Positions 34,535-43,419 of a stretch of DNA of 64,000 nt are shown piece after piece (the first letter of the stretch is position 1; each line of letters begins with the position of its first letter). This DNA is from JAUUSJ01 sp051880475. GTDB lineage: Bacteria; Bacillota; Clostridia; Lachnospirales; Lachnospiraceae. The notes beneath the pieces were generated by a model. The model had not been told where the DNA came from, did not search any database, and saw only the letters and a program-made list of their open reading frames with translations. The stretch is from positions 62,001-126,000 of the forward strand of contig JBJEOA010000004.1 of assembly GCA_051880475.1 (NCBI GenBank). The letters run 5' to 3'. A program made the translations under genes and the position numbers.

Positions 34535-35647
34535 ATGGCTAAGGCATTTGGTATCGTTGCTTCTGCCGGAAGAAATATTTGGGTAGAGGGATTACAGTCT
34601 TATCGTCCTATTGGAGCTATTTCCTTCCTCGGTAGATATCGTGTAATTGATTTTTCAATCTCTAATATGAGTAATAGTGGAATTGACCAGATTCAAGTTT
34701 ATCTTGAAAACAAACCTCGCTCTCTTGTTCAACATTTAGGAACAGGTAGACATTATAACTTAAATTCTAAACGCGGCGGTTTACAGCTTTTATTCTCTGA
34801 GGGCGCTGCTCGTGATATTTATAATACAGATGTTGCTTCTTATTTATCTAATATGGAGCAAATTAAAGGTATGTATCAAGAATATGTTGTAGTTGCTCCT
34901 AGCTATATGATTTATTCAGCTGATTTTGATGAGCTTTTGAAACAACATATTAAGTCTGAGGCAGATATCTCTATCTTATACCATAATACAGATAATGCTA
35001 AGGAAGCTTACTTAAACTGCAAAACTTTGAACTTGAATCGTCAAAAAGGGGTAGAGGCTCTTATTATCAATGACGCTGCAACTCCTAATAAGAGTATTTC
35101 TATGGATACTTATATTATGAAGAAAGATCTCTTCATCGAGTTGGTTGAGAAGGCTCATAAATTCTCTTCTGTTTACTCTTTAGCTGATATGATTAACCAT
35201 GAATGTGCTAACCTTGATATTCGTGGAATTGAACATGTTGGATATTTTGCAGCTATCACTGATTTCCATAGCTTCTATAAAGCTAATATGGAATTAATCG
35301 ACTACAAGGCAGCTACAAAATTCTTTACAAACGATTGGCCAACTTATACTCGTACAAACGATTCTTGCCCAACACAGTACTTTGAGTCTGCTAATGTAAA
35401 GGCATCTGTTGTATCTAACGGTTGCTCCATTGAAGGCTCTATCGAGAATTCTGTTATTGGACGTGGATGTACAATCGGAAAAGGTGCTGTTATTAAAAAC
35501 AGTGTTATTCTCCCAGAATGTGTAATTGGTGATAATGTTCATATCGAAAATTATGTAATGGATAAACACTCTCGTGTAATTCATGAAAATAAGATTATCG
35601 GTGAAGAAGGCAATCCAGGTTACATCAAACGTGAAGATGTTTTATAA
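34535..35647 (+). CDS. glgD: Glucose-1-phosphate adenylyltransferase, regulatory subunit GlgD
   Basis: The 370-residue protein is homologous to GlgC along its length but has lost the catalytic motifs: the GGRGSRL loop is replaced by SAGRNIWVEGL, and the SGDH segment is VVAPSYMIYSAD. In Firmicutes GlgD joins GlgC in a more active hetero-oligomer. It is translated one base after glgC with its own GGAGGT site, and it ends before a strong terminator. Confidence 0.95.
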   Translation: MAKAFGIVASAGRNIWVEGLQSYRPIGAISFLGRYRVIDFSISNMSNSGIDQIQVYLENKPRSLVQHLGTGRHYNLNSKRGGLQLLFSEGAARDIYNTDVASYLSNMEQIKGMYQEYVVVAPSYMIYSADFDELLKQHIKSEADISILYHNTDNAKEAYLNCKTLNLNRQKGVEALIINDAATPNKSISMDTYIMKKDLFIELVEKAHKFSSVYSLADMINHECANLDIRGIEHVGYFAAITDFHSFYKANMELIDYKAATKFFTNDWPTYTRTNDSCPTQYFESANVKASVVSNGCSIEGSIENSVIGRGCTIGKGAVIKNSVILPECVIGDNVHIENYVMDKHSRVIHENKIIGEEGNPGYIKREDVL

Positions 35648-35668
35648 AATTTTATAATTTTAAATAAT

Positions 35669-35709
35669 AAAAGAGGAATGTTATAAATAAAATATGACAT
35701 TCCTCTTTT
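35669..35709 (+). terminator. Terminator of glgCD
   Basis: AAAAGAGGAATGT and ACATTCCTCTTTT are exact reverse complements with a T-run after the second arm. Confidence 0.8.
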
Positions 35710-35807
35710 TCTATGCTTGACATCATAGAATGAAGTTAGTAAAATAACTGCTATAGGTTAAAATAAAATGACTATATAATATATCTATATTTTAGGAGAT
35801 GATTTTT

Positions 35808-37118
35808 TTGGACAGTTCCATTATAATTGGACTTATTACTATTATTATTTTAGTTATTCTATCTGCTTTTTTTTCTTCTGCTGAAACTGCTCTCACAACA
35901 GTAAATAAACACCGTCTAAGAGCACTCTCAGAAGAAGGAAATAAAAGGGCTACATTAGTTTTACGTGTCACAGAAGACCCTGGAAAAATGTTAAGTGCTA
36001 TTTTAATTGGTAATAATATTGTTAATTTATCGGCTTCTTCTTTGGCTACCACCTTAACCGCTAATATTTTACAAGCTCTCGGATTTGGATATTTAAAAAG
36101 TATGGCAGGCGGAATCTCAACAGGAGTATTGACTCTCATCGTCCTAGTTTTCGGTGAAATTTCTCCAAAGACTATGGCAACTATCCACAGTGAGAAACTA
36201 TCTCTTTTGTATATTCCGATTATATCTGCATTGACAACAATATTAACTCCGATTATCTTTTTAATTAATCAGATTGCAAATCTTTTTTTAAGAATACTCG
36301 GTGTGGATACAAATCAAAATGGATCTACTATGACAGAAAAAGAACTTCGAACAATTGTCGATGTTAGCAGAGAAGATGGAGTTATAAAAAATGAGGAGCA
36401 TGAGATTATTAATAATGTTTTTGATTTTGGTTCTTCTCTTGCCAAGGATATTATGCAACCTAGAGTAGACATGGTATTTGCCTCTGTCGATAGCAGTTAT
36501 GATGAGCTTGTAGATATCTTTTTAAAAGACCAGTATTCTAGACTTCCAATTTATGAGGATTCTAAAGACAACGTAATCGGAATTTTATACTTAAAAGATT
36601 TATTTTTTTACCGCGTTCAAAATCAAAAAAAAGAGTTTAATATAAAGGAAGTATTAAGAGAGCCTTTCTTTACTTACGAGCATCAAAAAACTTCTGTTCT
36701 TATGAAGATTATGAGAGAAGAGGCAGTAAGCTTTGCCATTGTTCTAGATGAATACGGTTCTACAGCTGGATTAATTACAATAGAAGATTTACTAGAAGAA
36801 ATTGTCGGAGACGTGCGTGATGAATTCGACGCTGATGAATTAGAGGCTATTAAGTGTATTGGTCCTAATACCTATGAGGTGGATGGTACATTAAAAATTG
36901 ATGACTTAAACGATGCAATTGGAACGTCAATCGAATCAGAAGATTATACTTCCATCGGAGGACATATGATTGAACTTTTGGATCATCTTCCAGTAGAAAA
37001 TGATGCAGCTATTGAGGGAAATATACTATACAAGGTACTATCTATCCATAAAAACCGCATAGAACGACTTTTTATTCAAATTAATGATATGGATGAAAAT
37101 TCTAATATAAAAAAATAA
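35808..37118 (+). CDS. CNNM/CorC-type membrane protein with CBS domains
   Basis: The protein (436 residues) has an N-terminal DUF21 membrane domain with SAFFSSAETALTTVN, two CBS domains (about 205-325), and the C-terminal CorC/HlyC domain with DEYGSTAGLITIEDLLEEIVG. Related proteins handle magnesium or other cations; haemolysin C is only a historical name. The frame has an ATG at 35799, but AGGAG directly touches it; the TTG at 35808 is correctly spaced and gives the usual N-terminus. Confidence 0.88.
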   Translation: MDSSIIIGLITIIILVILSAFFSSAETALTTVNKHRLRALSEEGNKRATLVLRVTEDPGKMLSAILIGNNIVNLSASSLATTLTANILQALGFGYLKSMAGGISTGVLTLIVLVFGEISPKTMATIHSEKLSLLYIPIISALTTILTPIIFLINQIANLFLRILGVDTNQNGSTMTEKELRTIVDVSREDGVIKNEEHEIINNVFDFGSSLAKDIMQPRVDMVFASVDSSYDELVDIFLKDQYSRLPIYEDSKDNVIGILYLKDLFFYRVQNQKKEFNIKEVLREPFFTYEHQKTSVLMKIMREEAVSFAIVLDEYGSTAGLITIEDLLEEIVGDVRDEFDADELEAIKCIGPNTYEVDGTLKIDDLNDAIGTSIESEDYTSIGGHMIELLDHLPVENDAAIEGNILYKVLSIHKNRIERLFIQINDMDENSNIKK

Positions 37119-37152
37119 AATGATATACCTGCTTTAGTAGGTATATCATTTT
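37117..37152 (+). terminator. Terminator of the CNNM gene, carrying small hairpin motif copy 3
   Basis: AAAATGATATACCTGC faces GTAGGTATATCATTTT; the one difference forms a G-U pair in the plus-strand RNA. The central part CCTGC-TTTA-GTAGG-TATATCA matches the motif at 12332-12367. Confidence 0.7.
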
Positions 37153-37252
37153 ATTTTAAAAAGTCTTCATCAAATATCAAACTAAGCTGAATTTACTCAA
37201 TCTAGTTCTCCATCTACAAATCAAATCTAAAAACTAAATTTTGACCTTATAA

Positions 37253-38710
37253 TTAGTGACGATGCATAGAGAAAGAGCTTAAATCAACATTCTTCTTCAA
37301 GTTCTCATATACTTCTCTCTTATCTGCCTCACCAATTAACTTATCTCTATCTCTCTTAGACTCATTTGGAGCTTTGTGACGACTAGAACCTCCTACACAA
37401 CCTCCGATACATGCCATACCTTCAATAAAGTCTGCTGGAAGTTTTCCAATCTTCAACATAAGAAGAGCTTTCTTACACTCTGCCGCTCCATTACATTTCA
37501 TAACTTTGATATCTGTGGATTCGCCTGTCTCTTTTAAGCACTGTAATACAGCCTCTGTTACTCCACCGCTATCACCAAATCTCTTACCAAAGATACTTGC
37601 CTGCTGTGTATCATTTGCTTCTGGCTCTAATTTAACGTCTTTTGCCTTCATCATAGCACGAACTTCACCAAATGTTAATACAAAATCTGCATTTCCCTCG
37701 ATAGATTTATCTTTTACTTCGCTCTTCTTTGCCACACATGGTCCAACAAATACAGTAACTACATCTGGATCTTGTGCTTTTAACATACGAGAAACTCCAC
37801 ACATTGGAGAAACAGTTGTGGACATATTATCTAATACTTGTGGGAAATGTTTTTTAATCATATTTACAAAACCTGGACAGCAAGATGTTGTCATCTTCTT
37901 ACCTTGCTTAAATGCCTCTGCCCATTCTTCTGCCTCTGCTGCTGCTGTTAAATCTCCACCGAGTCCAACTTCAATCATATCGTCAAATCCGATTTTCTTA
38001 AGTGCTGTTCTCCAGCTTGACATTGTAATATCTTTTCCAAACTGTCCTTCTGTAGCTGGTGCCACCATAGCTACGACTCTCTTACCTGCCTTCATCTCAT
38101 TGATAATATCTACGATAGATGTCTTGGAGCCTAACGCACCAAATGGACAGCTGTGAATACACATACCACATTCAATACATTTCTCTTCATCGATTACAGC
38201 AAGACCAGTTTCTGGATCCATTGTAATAGCGTCTACTGGACAACTTCTCTTACATGGACGCATAAGATCTGCAATTGCGTTATATGGACAAGCCTGTGAA
38301 CATTTTCCACATTCCTTACATTTTGTAGGATCGATATAAGCTCTATGTACACCGATAGAAATTGCGCCAAAATTACAAGAATTCTGACAAGCTTTACCCA
38401 TACATCTTTGACAGTTATCTGTTACTACGTAACGAGAAATTGGACATCCCTCGCAGGCAGATGGGATAACTTGAACGATATTATCACTCTCTTTTTCACT
38501 TGGACATTTTCCTTCTGCAAGACGAATTCTCTGTCTAATTACTTCTCTCTCTTTGTAGATACAGCAACGAAACTGTGCCTGTGGTCCAGGAATCATCTCT
38601 GTTGGGATAAAATCCTTTTTCTCATCAAGCTGACCTTCATACGCTAATTTTGCCACCCTATAGAGAACGTCATGTTTTACCTTTAAAATTGTAGCGTCAT
38701 TTGTTACCAT
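37253..38710 (-). CDS. [FeFe] hydrogenase, group B
   Basis: The 485-residue protein has an N-terminal Cys-rich part (Cys49/50, Cys69, Cys86, Cys89), several [4Fe-4S] motifs between residues 100 and 190, and an H-cluster domain with variant motifs: TSCCPGF (275-281), VGPCVAKKSE (322-331) and EGMACIGGCVGG. These forms, rather than TSCCPxW, MPCxxKKxE and MACPGGCxxGGG, mark the group B type (TIGR04105-like) found in anaerobic Firmicutes. All cluster cysteines are kept. The physiological role and electron partner of this group are poorly known. It is monocistronic with its own promoter. Confidence 0.88.
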   Translation of the reverse strand: MVTNDATILKVKHDVLYRVAKLAYEGQLDEKKDFIPTEMIPGPQAQFRCCIYKEREVIRQRIRLAEGKCPSEKESDNIVQVIPSACEGCPISRYVVTDNCQRCMGKACQNSCNFGAISIGVHRAYIDPTKCKECGKCSQACPYNAIADLMRPCKRSCPVDAITMDPETGLAVIDEEKCIECGMCIHSCPFGALGSKTSIVDIINEMKAGKRVVAMVAPATEGQFGKDITMSSWRTALKKIGFDDMIEVGLGGDLTAAAEAEEWAEAFKQGKKMTTSCCPGFVNMIKKHFPQVLDNMSTTVSPMCGVSRMLKAQDPDVVTVFVGPCVAKKSEVKDKSIEGNADFVLTFGEVRAMMKAKDVKLEPEANDTQQASIFGKRFGDSGGVTEAVLQCLKETGESTDIKVMKCNGAAECKKALLMLKIGKLPADFIEGMACIGGCVGGSSRHKAPNESKRDRDKLIGEADKREVYENLKKNVDLSSFSMHRH

Positions 38711-38742
38711 GTTGCTCCTCCTAATTAGTTAAATATATCAAA

Positions 38743-38792
38743 ATAGTTTATAGTATAGTTTATATTTTAACATTCTTTACCTATTTTTTCAA
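38743..38792 (-). promoter_or_regulatory. Promoter of the group B hydrogenase with direct repeats
   Basis: On the minus strand TTGAAA (38787-38792), a 17-bp spacer and TAAAAT (38764-38769). ATAGTTTATA occurs twice, at 38743-38752 and 38755-38764, a 12-bp period running from the -10 box across the expected start site. Confidence 0.6.
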
Positions 38793-38973
38793 TATTTTTC
38801 CTCATTAATATCTTATTATTTTTCGTACAATTCCAATATTGCCTTCTTTTTATCAACCTAGCTGTTATTTTTTTAACATTTTAAATTCTAATTTAATTAT
38901 TTAAAAATTTTTATTATATTGGATAGACTTAAGGCAAAACTATCTTCCATTTGATAAGGCATACACTAAAAAA

Positions 38974-39010
38974 GAGATTATTGAAAAAACTTATATTTTC
39001 CAATAATCTC
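38974..39010 (-). terminator. Terminator of the DUF389 gene
   Basis: GAGATTATTG pairs with CAATAATCTC; on the minus strand the hairpin is followed by TTTTTTAGTG. It directly follows the stop codon region of the gene. Confidence 0.7.
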
Positions 39011-39016
39011 TCATTT

Positions 39017-40369
39017 TTAATACCCTAAACTTCCCGTTGTGCTCGCAGAAGAACTGCCATAGTATGTAGAGTATGAGCTCTCTGTCGATGTGGACGAATA
39101 ATCAGATGATGAAGTTTCTTCCAAACTCGAATTGCTGCTGCTCTCCTTTATATCATACCACAATTTAATTGGCTCTATTTCTGTCTTAGCTGCCAAATAT
39201 CCTTTTATCTCTGAAATAGTATTTTGACTTAATCCCTCACTAGTCGTCAAATAAACGACAAGACTTTTACTACTATCTTCATAATTTGTCACATATCCAA
39301 TAGAACAGGTTAAAATTTCTGGATACATTACTTTTAATGTCTCACCATACTGTCTTATCTTGTCCTTTTTTAAGCTATCTGGAAGTACAGAATTTGGATC
39401 TTCCCTAGACTGAAAAACTTTTACCTGCATATCATCTAAAAGATAAAGTTTTCGTGCCTGTTTTATTTTATTAATATCTTTTTCACTAATACGTGCACCA
39501 AGAAGCAATATTTCTATAGTATTATTTTCTTTATCTACATTAGTTTTTACAACCTTTGTATACTTAAAATCATACTGCTCCTCCACATAACGCTGAATAT
39601 TATAATCTGTTATTCCATGTATATAAGTCTGATAGACAAGCAACCCAACTGGTGCTACTGCGATAAAAGCAAATATAATTAAATATATTCTGCTCATTGT
39701 ACTTTTTCTTCTTCTGACTATAACGGTTCCTCTATTTATAAGAAAGAAAATAAGAACAGCACCTATACATACAAAATAACTATTAATAAAAAGCATGTAT
39801 AGACCACCGCTAATATATATACTTGCCTTTTTGGCAACACCACATCCCATTGTGCAAATCGCTGGTACTATTGCTGTGGATACTGCCACGCCAGAAAATA
39901 CACTTACCTTTTCCTTTCGAGTTATTGCTATCGCCGCTATAATTCCTCCAGCTAGTCCAATAAATGCCATCGAAAAACTAGGTGAAGTTGTATATAATAA
40001 CTGTGAAGCATTCTTAGATACCCCAGTTACAGTAAAATAAAAACCAGATGCCATAACTCCTATTACTGTTTGCACTATAAATTGAAGCAAAGAACTTGCA
40101 ACAAGAGTAGTTTCTCCTTCCACAAATGCATATGCGAGTGAAATCATACTACCAAATAAAGGCACTAACATCATCCCACCAATTAATAGAATAATATTAT
40201 TAGTATTTAATCCCATAGCAATCAACAAAACTGCAAACACATATCCCCAGTAAGTTACTTGATTTCCCTTTGATATTTTTAGAATTCTACTTTGCAACTC
40301 CTCACGATCAGCCACATCTGAATTTAAGAATATTACTTCTTTAAATTTCTCTTTAAAATTCTCCCACAT
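39017..40369 (-). CDS. DUF389 membrane protein
   Basis: The 450-residue protein has a membrane domain (residues about 35-250, about seven helices) with the DUF389 pattern GGMMLVPLFGSMISLAYA and GLAGGIIAAIAI. A soluble domain of about 170 residues follows, then a C-terminal tail of about 35 residues that is almost only Ser, Thr and Tyr (for example SSSDYSSTSTESSYSTYYGS). DUF389 proteins have no established activity. The tail looks disordered and is probably on the cytoplasmic or surface face; the topology is not settled. Confidence 0.82.
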   Translation of the reverse strand: MWENFKEKFKEVIFLNSDVADREELQSRILKISKGNQVTYWGYVFAVLLIAMGLNTNNIILLIGGMMLVPLFGSMISLAYAFVEGETTLVASSLLQFIVQTVIGVMASGFYFTVTGVSKNASQLLYTTSPSFSMAFIGLAGGIIAAIAITRKEKVSVFSGVAVSTAIVPAICTMGCGVAKKASIYISGGLYMLFINSYFVCIGAVLIFFLINRGTVIVRRRKSTMSRIYLIIFAFIAVAPVGLLVYQTYIHGITDYNIQRYVEEQYDFKYTKVVKTNVDKENNTIEILLLGARISEKDINKIKQARKLYLLDDMQVKVFQSREDPNSVLPDSLKKDKIRQYGETLKVMYPEILTCSIGYVTNYEDSSKSLVVYLTTSEGLSQNTISEIKGYLAAKTEIEPIKLWYDIKESSSNSSLEETSSSDYSSTSTESSYSTYYGSSSASTTGSLGY

Positions 40370-40404
40370 TTCTTTCTCCTTTTATATTGTATTATATTAT
40401 GATA

Positions 40405-40432
40405 TTGGGATCAGAAGGTATTTTTCCCCCAA
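40405..40432 (+). repeat. TTGGG...CCCCCAA intergenic motif, copy 2
   Basis: TTGGGATCAGAAGGTATTTT followed by TCCCCCAA resembles 33224-33246 with only small differences. Here the ends TTGGG and CCCAA are complementary. It lies about 36 bases upstream of the DUF389 start, on the opposite strand sense. Confidence 0.35.
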
Positions 40433-40572
40433 CAGATATCTACAAATATACGATATTTTATAATGAATATATGAGTCTTAAATTCCTTTCCTTCTATAGT
40501 TTATAATCTTTCGTTATAATTTGTCAATATAATTCATCTTTTTTTTCTATTTATTGTATTATTTAGTAAAAA

Positions 40573-40618
40573 AGCCATAATTTTAATTTCCATTTACATA
40601 GAACTTAAAATTATGACT
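40573..40618 (-). terminator. Terminator of the polysaccharide deacetylase gene
   Basis: AGCCATAATTTTAA faces TTAAAATTATGACT; the single difference is a G-U pair in the minus-strand RNA, and TTTTTTAC follows. Confidence 0.65.
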
Positions 40619-40626
40619 CTCCTTCT

Positions 40627-41388
40627 TTAAGTTTTTATTTGCCTTCCTGTCCCATCCATCCTATATTGATGTCGATAAATCATTTTAGATACTGGAATAA
40701 ATATATATCCTTTCTGCTTTAATTCTATAATAATCTCCCCCAGCGCATCTTTTGTATAAAGCGTTCCATTATGAAGCAAAACGATAGAACCATTTTGTAA
40801 ATTTTTATGTTCTATCACAGTTTTTACAATGTTTTTTACTCCATAATTTTTCCAATCTAAACTATCTACGTCCCACTGAATCGTATAATATCCACATTCC
40901 CTCGCTGTTTTTACAACTTGCTCATCATAATCTCCATACGGAGCACGAAATAAAATCATTTCTTTTCCAATCAAACTTTTCACTCTATTATGTGCTTTTT
41001 TTATCTCTTCCATTTGCTCTTCCCTTCCTATCTGAGTCATATGTTTATGACTATCTCCATGATTTCCAATATCATGCCCCTTCTTTTCTAATTGTTTTAT
41101 CGCATCTGGATAGCGAGCCACCCAATCTCCCGTGACAAAAAAACTAGCCTTTACTTTATGTTTATCTAAAATTTCTAAAATTTGCTCTAAATCTTCTACA
41201 CCCCAGGCCGCATCAAATGTCAAACTAATATATTTTTTCTCTCCCGTATCTACAGAATAAATAGGAAGATTTTCATTTTTCTTTTCTATTTGAGAACTCG
41301 TTATTATAAATTCCTTTCTCTCTAAACTAATAAACGCTGTAATCACCAAACATATCACAGTGATTTTAAAGAGTATTTTTTCTCCCAT
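40627..41388 (-). CDS. Polysaccharide deacetylase (NodB domain), PdaB-like
   Basis: The 253-residue protein has an N-terminal membrane anchor (residues 8-22) and a NodB domain: LTFDAAWG with the catalytic and metal-binding Asp, GNHGDSH, RAPYGDYD, and HNGT near the end. TFDAAWG is typical of the PdaA/PdaB group that acts on peptidoglycan, often in spores. It lies next to an N-acetylmuramoyl-L-alanine amidase, which supports a wall role. Spore-specific use is not shown by the sequence. Confidence 0.87.
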   Translation of the reverse strand: MGEKILFKITVICLVITAFISLERKEFIITSSQIEKKNENLPIYSVDTGEKKYISLTFDAAWGVEDLEQILEILDKHKVKASFFVTGDWVARYPDAIKQLEKKGHDIGNHGDSHKHMTQIGREEQMEEIKKAHNRVKSLIGKEMILFRAPYGDYDEQVVKTARECGYYTIQWDVDSLDWKNYGVKNIVKTVIEHKNLQNGSIVLLHNGTLYTKDALGEIIIELKQKGYIFIPVSKMIYRHQYRMDGTGRQIKT

Positions 41389-41446
41389 CTCTTAATCCTT
41401 TATAGTTTTTATATATATATTTAAAGTTTAATAAAAATATGATAAA

Positions 41447-41491
41447 AAAAATCGCCACATTCGTGAATTACTCACTCATGTGACGATTTTT
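41447..41491 (-). terminator. Terminator of the amidase gene
   Basis: AAAAATCGCCACAT faces ATGTGACGATTTTT; the one difference is a G-U pair in the minus-strand RNA, which ends in a U-run. Confidence 0.65.
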
Positions 41492-41554
41492 ATAAAATTC
41501 TCACTTAATCAAACTTTCATTTATAGTTCCATCTATAAGACTAAATGTCTTCGC

Positions 41555-42679
41555 TTATTTTGTTGCCTGAACAATAGCCTCGTATACTGCTTTACCATAC
41601 TTTTGAGTATTTTGACTCATGCTCTTTGCCTCAGAAGGATTTGTGATAAATCCAAACTCATCTAAACAAGCTGGCATAGTTGTGCGATTCAACACAGATA
41701 ATCCTGTTCTTTGCACTAAACCACGATTAGGGAATCCTGTAGCTGCTCTAATTTTTGCCTGCATAATAGAGGCAAGCTGATAAGAAGTTAAATCATCTTT
41801 TTTATTTGGACGATTTGGATTATACAAAGTTTCTGTTCCCTCAGACGTACTTGTAAAAGAATTAATATGTATACTTACAAAAACATCTGCATTTAATTGG
41901 TTTGCAAAGTCAGAGCGACTGCGCAATGTCAATGTCTTATCTGTCAATCTAGTATAATAAACTTTAAAATTAGGATCTTTGTCAAAATAAGTTTTAGCTG
42001 CCTTTACAATCTGTAAAGTCAAATCTTTCTCTTTTAAGCCATTACCTATTGCACCTGTATCGGCTCCACCGTGACCTGCATCTAAAACAACAATCTTTGC
42101 TTTTTCATTTTTCTTCTCGATTTTCTCTGGACTTGTACTATTATTCTTAACAGTTTCCTTATTGCTCACAGTTACAATCGAGTTCTTATCATCATAACTA
42201 TAGTTAATTCCTAAATAATCACATACTTCTTTCGCAGGAATCAAGACACGCTCTACTTTCGTATCTTTATAAAGCACAACTCTAGGAGCCACAGTCAATT
42301 TTACTTCTCTTCCATTTAATTTAGCTGTTTTTTCGCCAACAGTTAAAACTAATTTATTAGAGCCAAGCTTCAATGTCATGCGCTTTTTTTCCTCATTATA
42401 AGTTCTCTTAACACCTAACCCACTCTTTACTAAGAAACGGTTACAAGGCATCATAACACAATTATCAATGATAACACCTGGTGTATCTTTTAAATCAACC
42501 GCTTTATCTCCATTTTTTACCAAAACTGGATAATCATATTGATATATCTTTCCCTCATATGTGAGCTGTACCTTAGTTGTCCCCTTACCACCTACAGATG
42601 CATCCACCTGACTAGCAAGTGAAAGAACTAAAGTGAATGCGAGAAGCAAAGAAAATACTGTTTTTAGTTTTTTCATCAT
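41555..42679 (-). CDS. N-acetylmuramoyl-L-alanine amidase with copper amine oxidase-like N-domain
   Basis: The 374-residue protein has a signal peptide (MMKKLKTVFSLLLAF to about residue 27). A region at about 30-160 resembles the copper amine oxidase-like wall-associated domain (LIPAKEVCDYLGINYSYDD). A charged linker follows, then an Amidase_3 domain with LDAGHGGADTGAIG, the catalytic Glu in GLKEKDLTLQI, VSIHINSF and a final Glu in DEFGFITNP. It cuts the bond between MurNAc and the stem peptide. It is exported and acts in the wall. Its promoter is good and it is not in an operon. Confidence 0.92.
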   Translation of the reverse strand: MMKKLKTVFSLLLAFTLVLSLASQVDASVGGKGTTKVQLTYEGKIYQYDYPVLVKNGDKAVDLKDTPGVIIDNCVMMPCNRFLVKSGLGVKRTYNEEKKRMTLKLGSNKLVLTVGEKTAKLNGREVKLTVAPRVVLYKDTKVERVLIPAKEVCDYLGINYSYDDKNSIVTVSNKETVKNNSTSPEKIEKKNEKAKIVVLDAGHGGADTGAIGNGLKEKDLTLQIVKAAKTYFDKDPNFKVYYTRLTDKTLTLRSRSDFANQLNADVFVSIHINSFTSTSEGTETLYNPNRPNKKDDLTSYQLASIMQAKIRAATGFPNRGLVQRTGLSVLNRTTMPACLDEFGFITNPSEAKSMSQNTQKYGKAVYEAIVQATK

Positions 42680-42721
42680 CTTATCTTCTCCCTTATTTAA
42701 TTTTGTTTTACGCCTATGATA

Positions 42722-42749
42722 ATAATACCATATTCAAAAAAATTGTCAA
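42722..42749 (-). promoter_or_regulatory. Promoter of the amidase gene
   Basis: On the minus strand a consensus TTGACA (42744-42749), a 16-bp spacer and TATTAT (42722-42727). Confidence 0.65.
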
Positions 42750-42918
42750 CGGTTTATGAATAAAATCTCTATTTGTCATCTTTTATGTGTTACTATATAG
42801 TACTCAGACAAGAAATAAAAAGTTCTAACTTTTCCAATAATTTCTATTTATATTTTTTAACAAAATTATAAATAATACCTATATAGAAAATATATTTTTA
42901 TTAAACGGAGGTTTTATT

Positions 42919-43365
42919 ATGAATAAAAAACGGACTCATTTTCTTTTACTTTTTCTTTCCTTATTTATTTTTTCCCTCTCTGTTTACGGATGTGGAAATA
43001 ATAATACCGGCCAAAATGGAAACGGTACTTCACAAACTTCCACCGATATGCAAAATAATATAAATAACACCTCGGATGGAAATAATACAGATAATAACTC
43101 TAATTCTACTAATAATTCTCGTAATAGTGATGAAGATTGGAATAATAACAATAATAATAATCCTAACAATAATACAAATCAGACTAATCCTTCTAACTCA
43201 AATAGCACAACAAGAGAAGGTATGATAGAGGGAGCCATTGACGATATCGGCGATGCGACAAATGATGTGATAGACGGAACTGGAGATATGCTTGATGGTG
43301 ACACAGACACCACTGCAAATACAAATAATAACAATAATAAAAATAATACAACAAACAAACGATAA
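42919..43365 (+). CDS. Asn-rich lipoprotein of unknown function
   Basis: The 148-residue protein has a lipoprotein signal peptide: basic MNKKRTH, a hydrophobic run and the lipobox SVYGC with Cys25. The rest is almost all Asn, Thr, Ser, Asp and Gly, with runs of five to seven Asn. One acidic island near residues 100-132 (EGAIDDIGDATNDVIDGTGD) is the only part with normal composition. It has a good GGAGG site and ends in a strong terminator, so it is a real gene. The product is probably a disordered, membrane-anchored surface protein. Confidence 0.75.
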   Translation: MNKKRTHFLLLFLSLFIFSLSVYGCGNNNTGQNGNGTSQTSTDMQNNINNTSDGNNTDNNSNSTNNSRNSDEDWNNNNNNNPNNNTNQTNPSNSNSTTREGMIEGAIDDIGDATNDVIDGTGDMLDGDTDTTANTNNNNNKNNTTNKR

Positions 43366-43416
43366 ATAAAAAAACCTCCAAATATGTATGATAAAATATT
43401 TGGAGGTTTTTTTATT
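43365..43416. terminator. Bidirectional terminator with a 21-bp stem
   Basis: Arms 43365-43385 and 43396-43416 are exact reverse complements; the core is ACCTCCAAATAT/ATATTTGGAGGT, flanked by seven A or T. It serves the lipoprotein gene and fbp, which converge. Confidence 0.85.
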
Positions 43417-43419
43417 TAT

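Noticed and set aside
37506..38156. 216-codon ORF antisense to the group B hydrogenase
   Set aside because: It is a shadow of a strongly supported gene with all cluster cysteines in frame.
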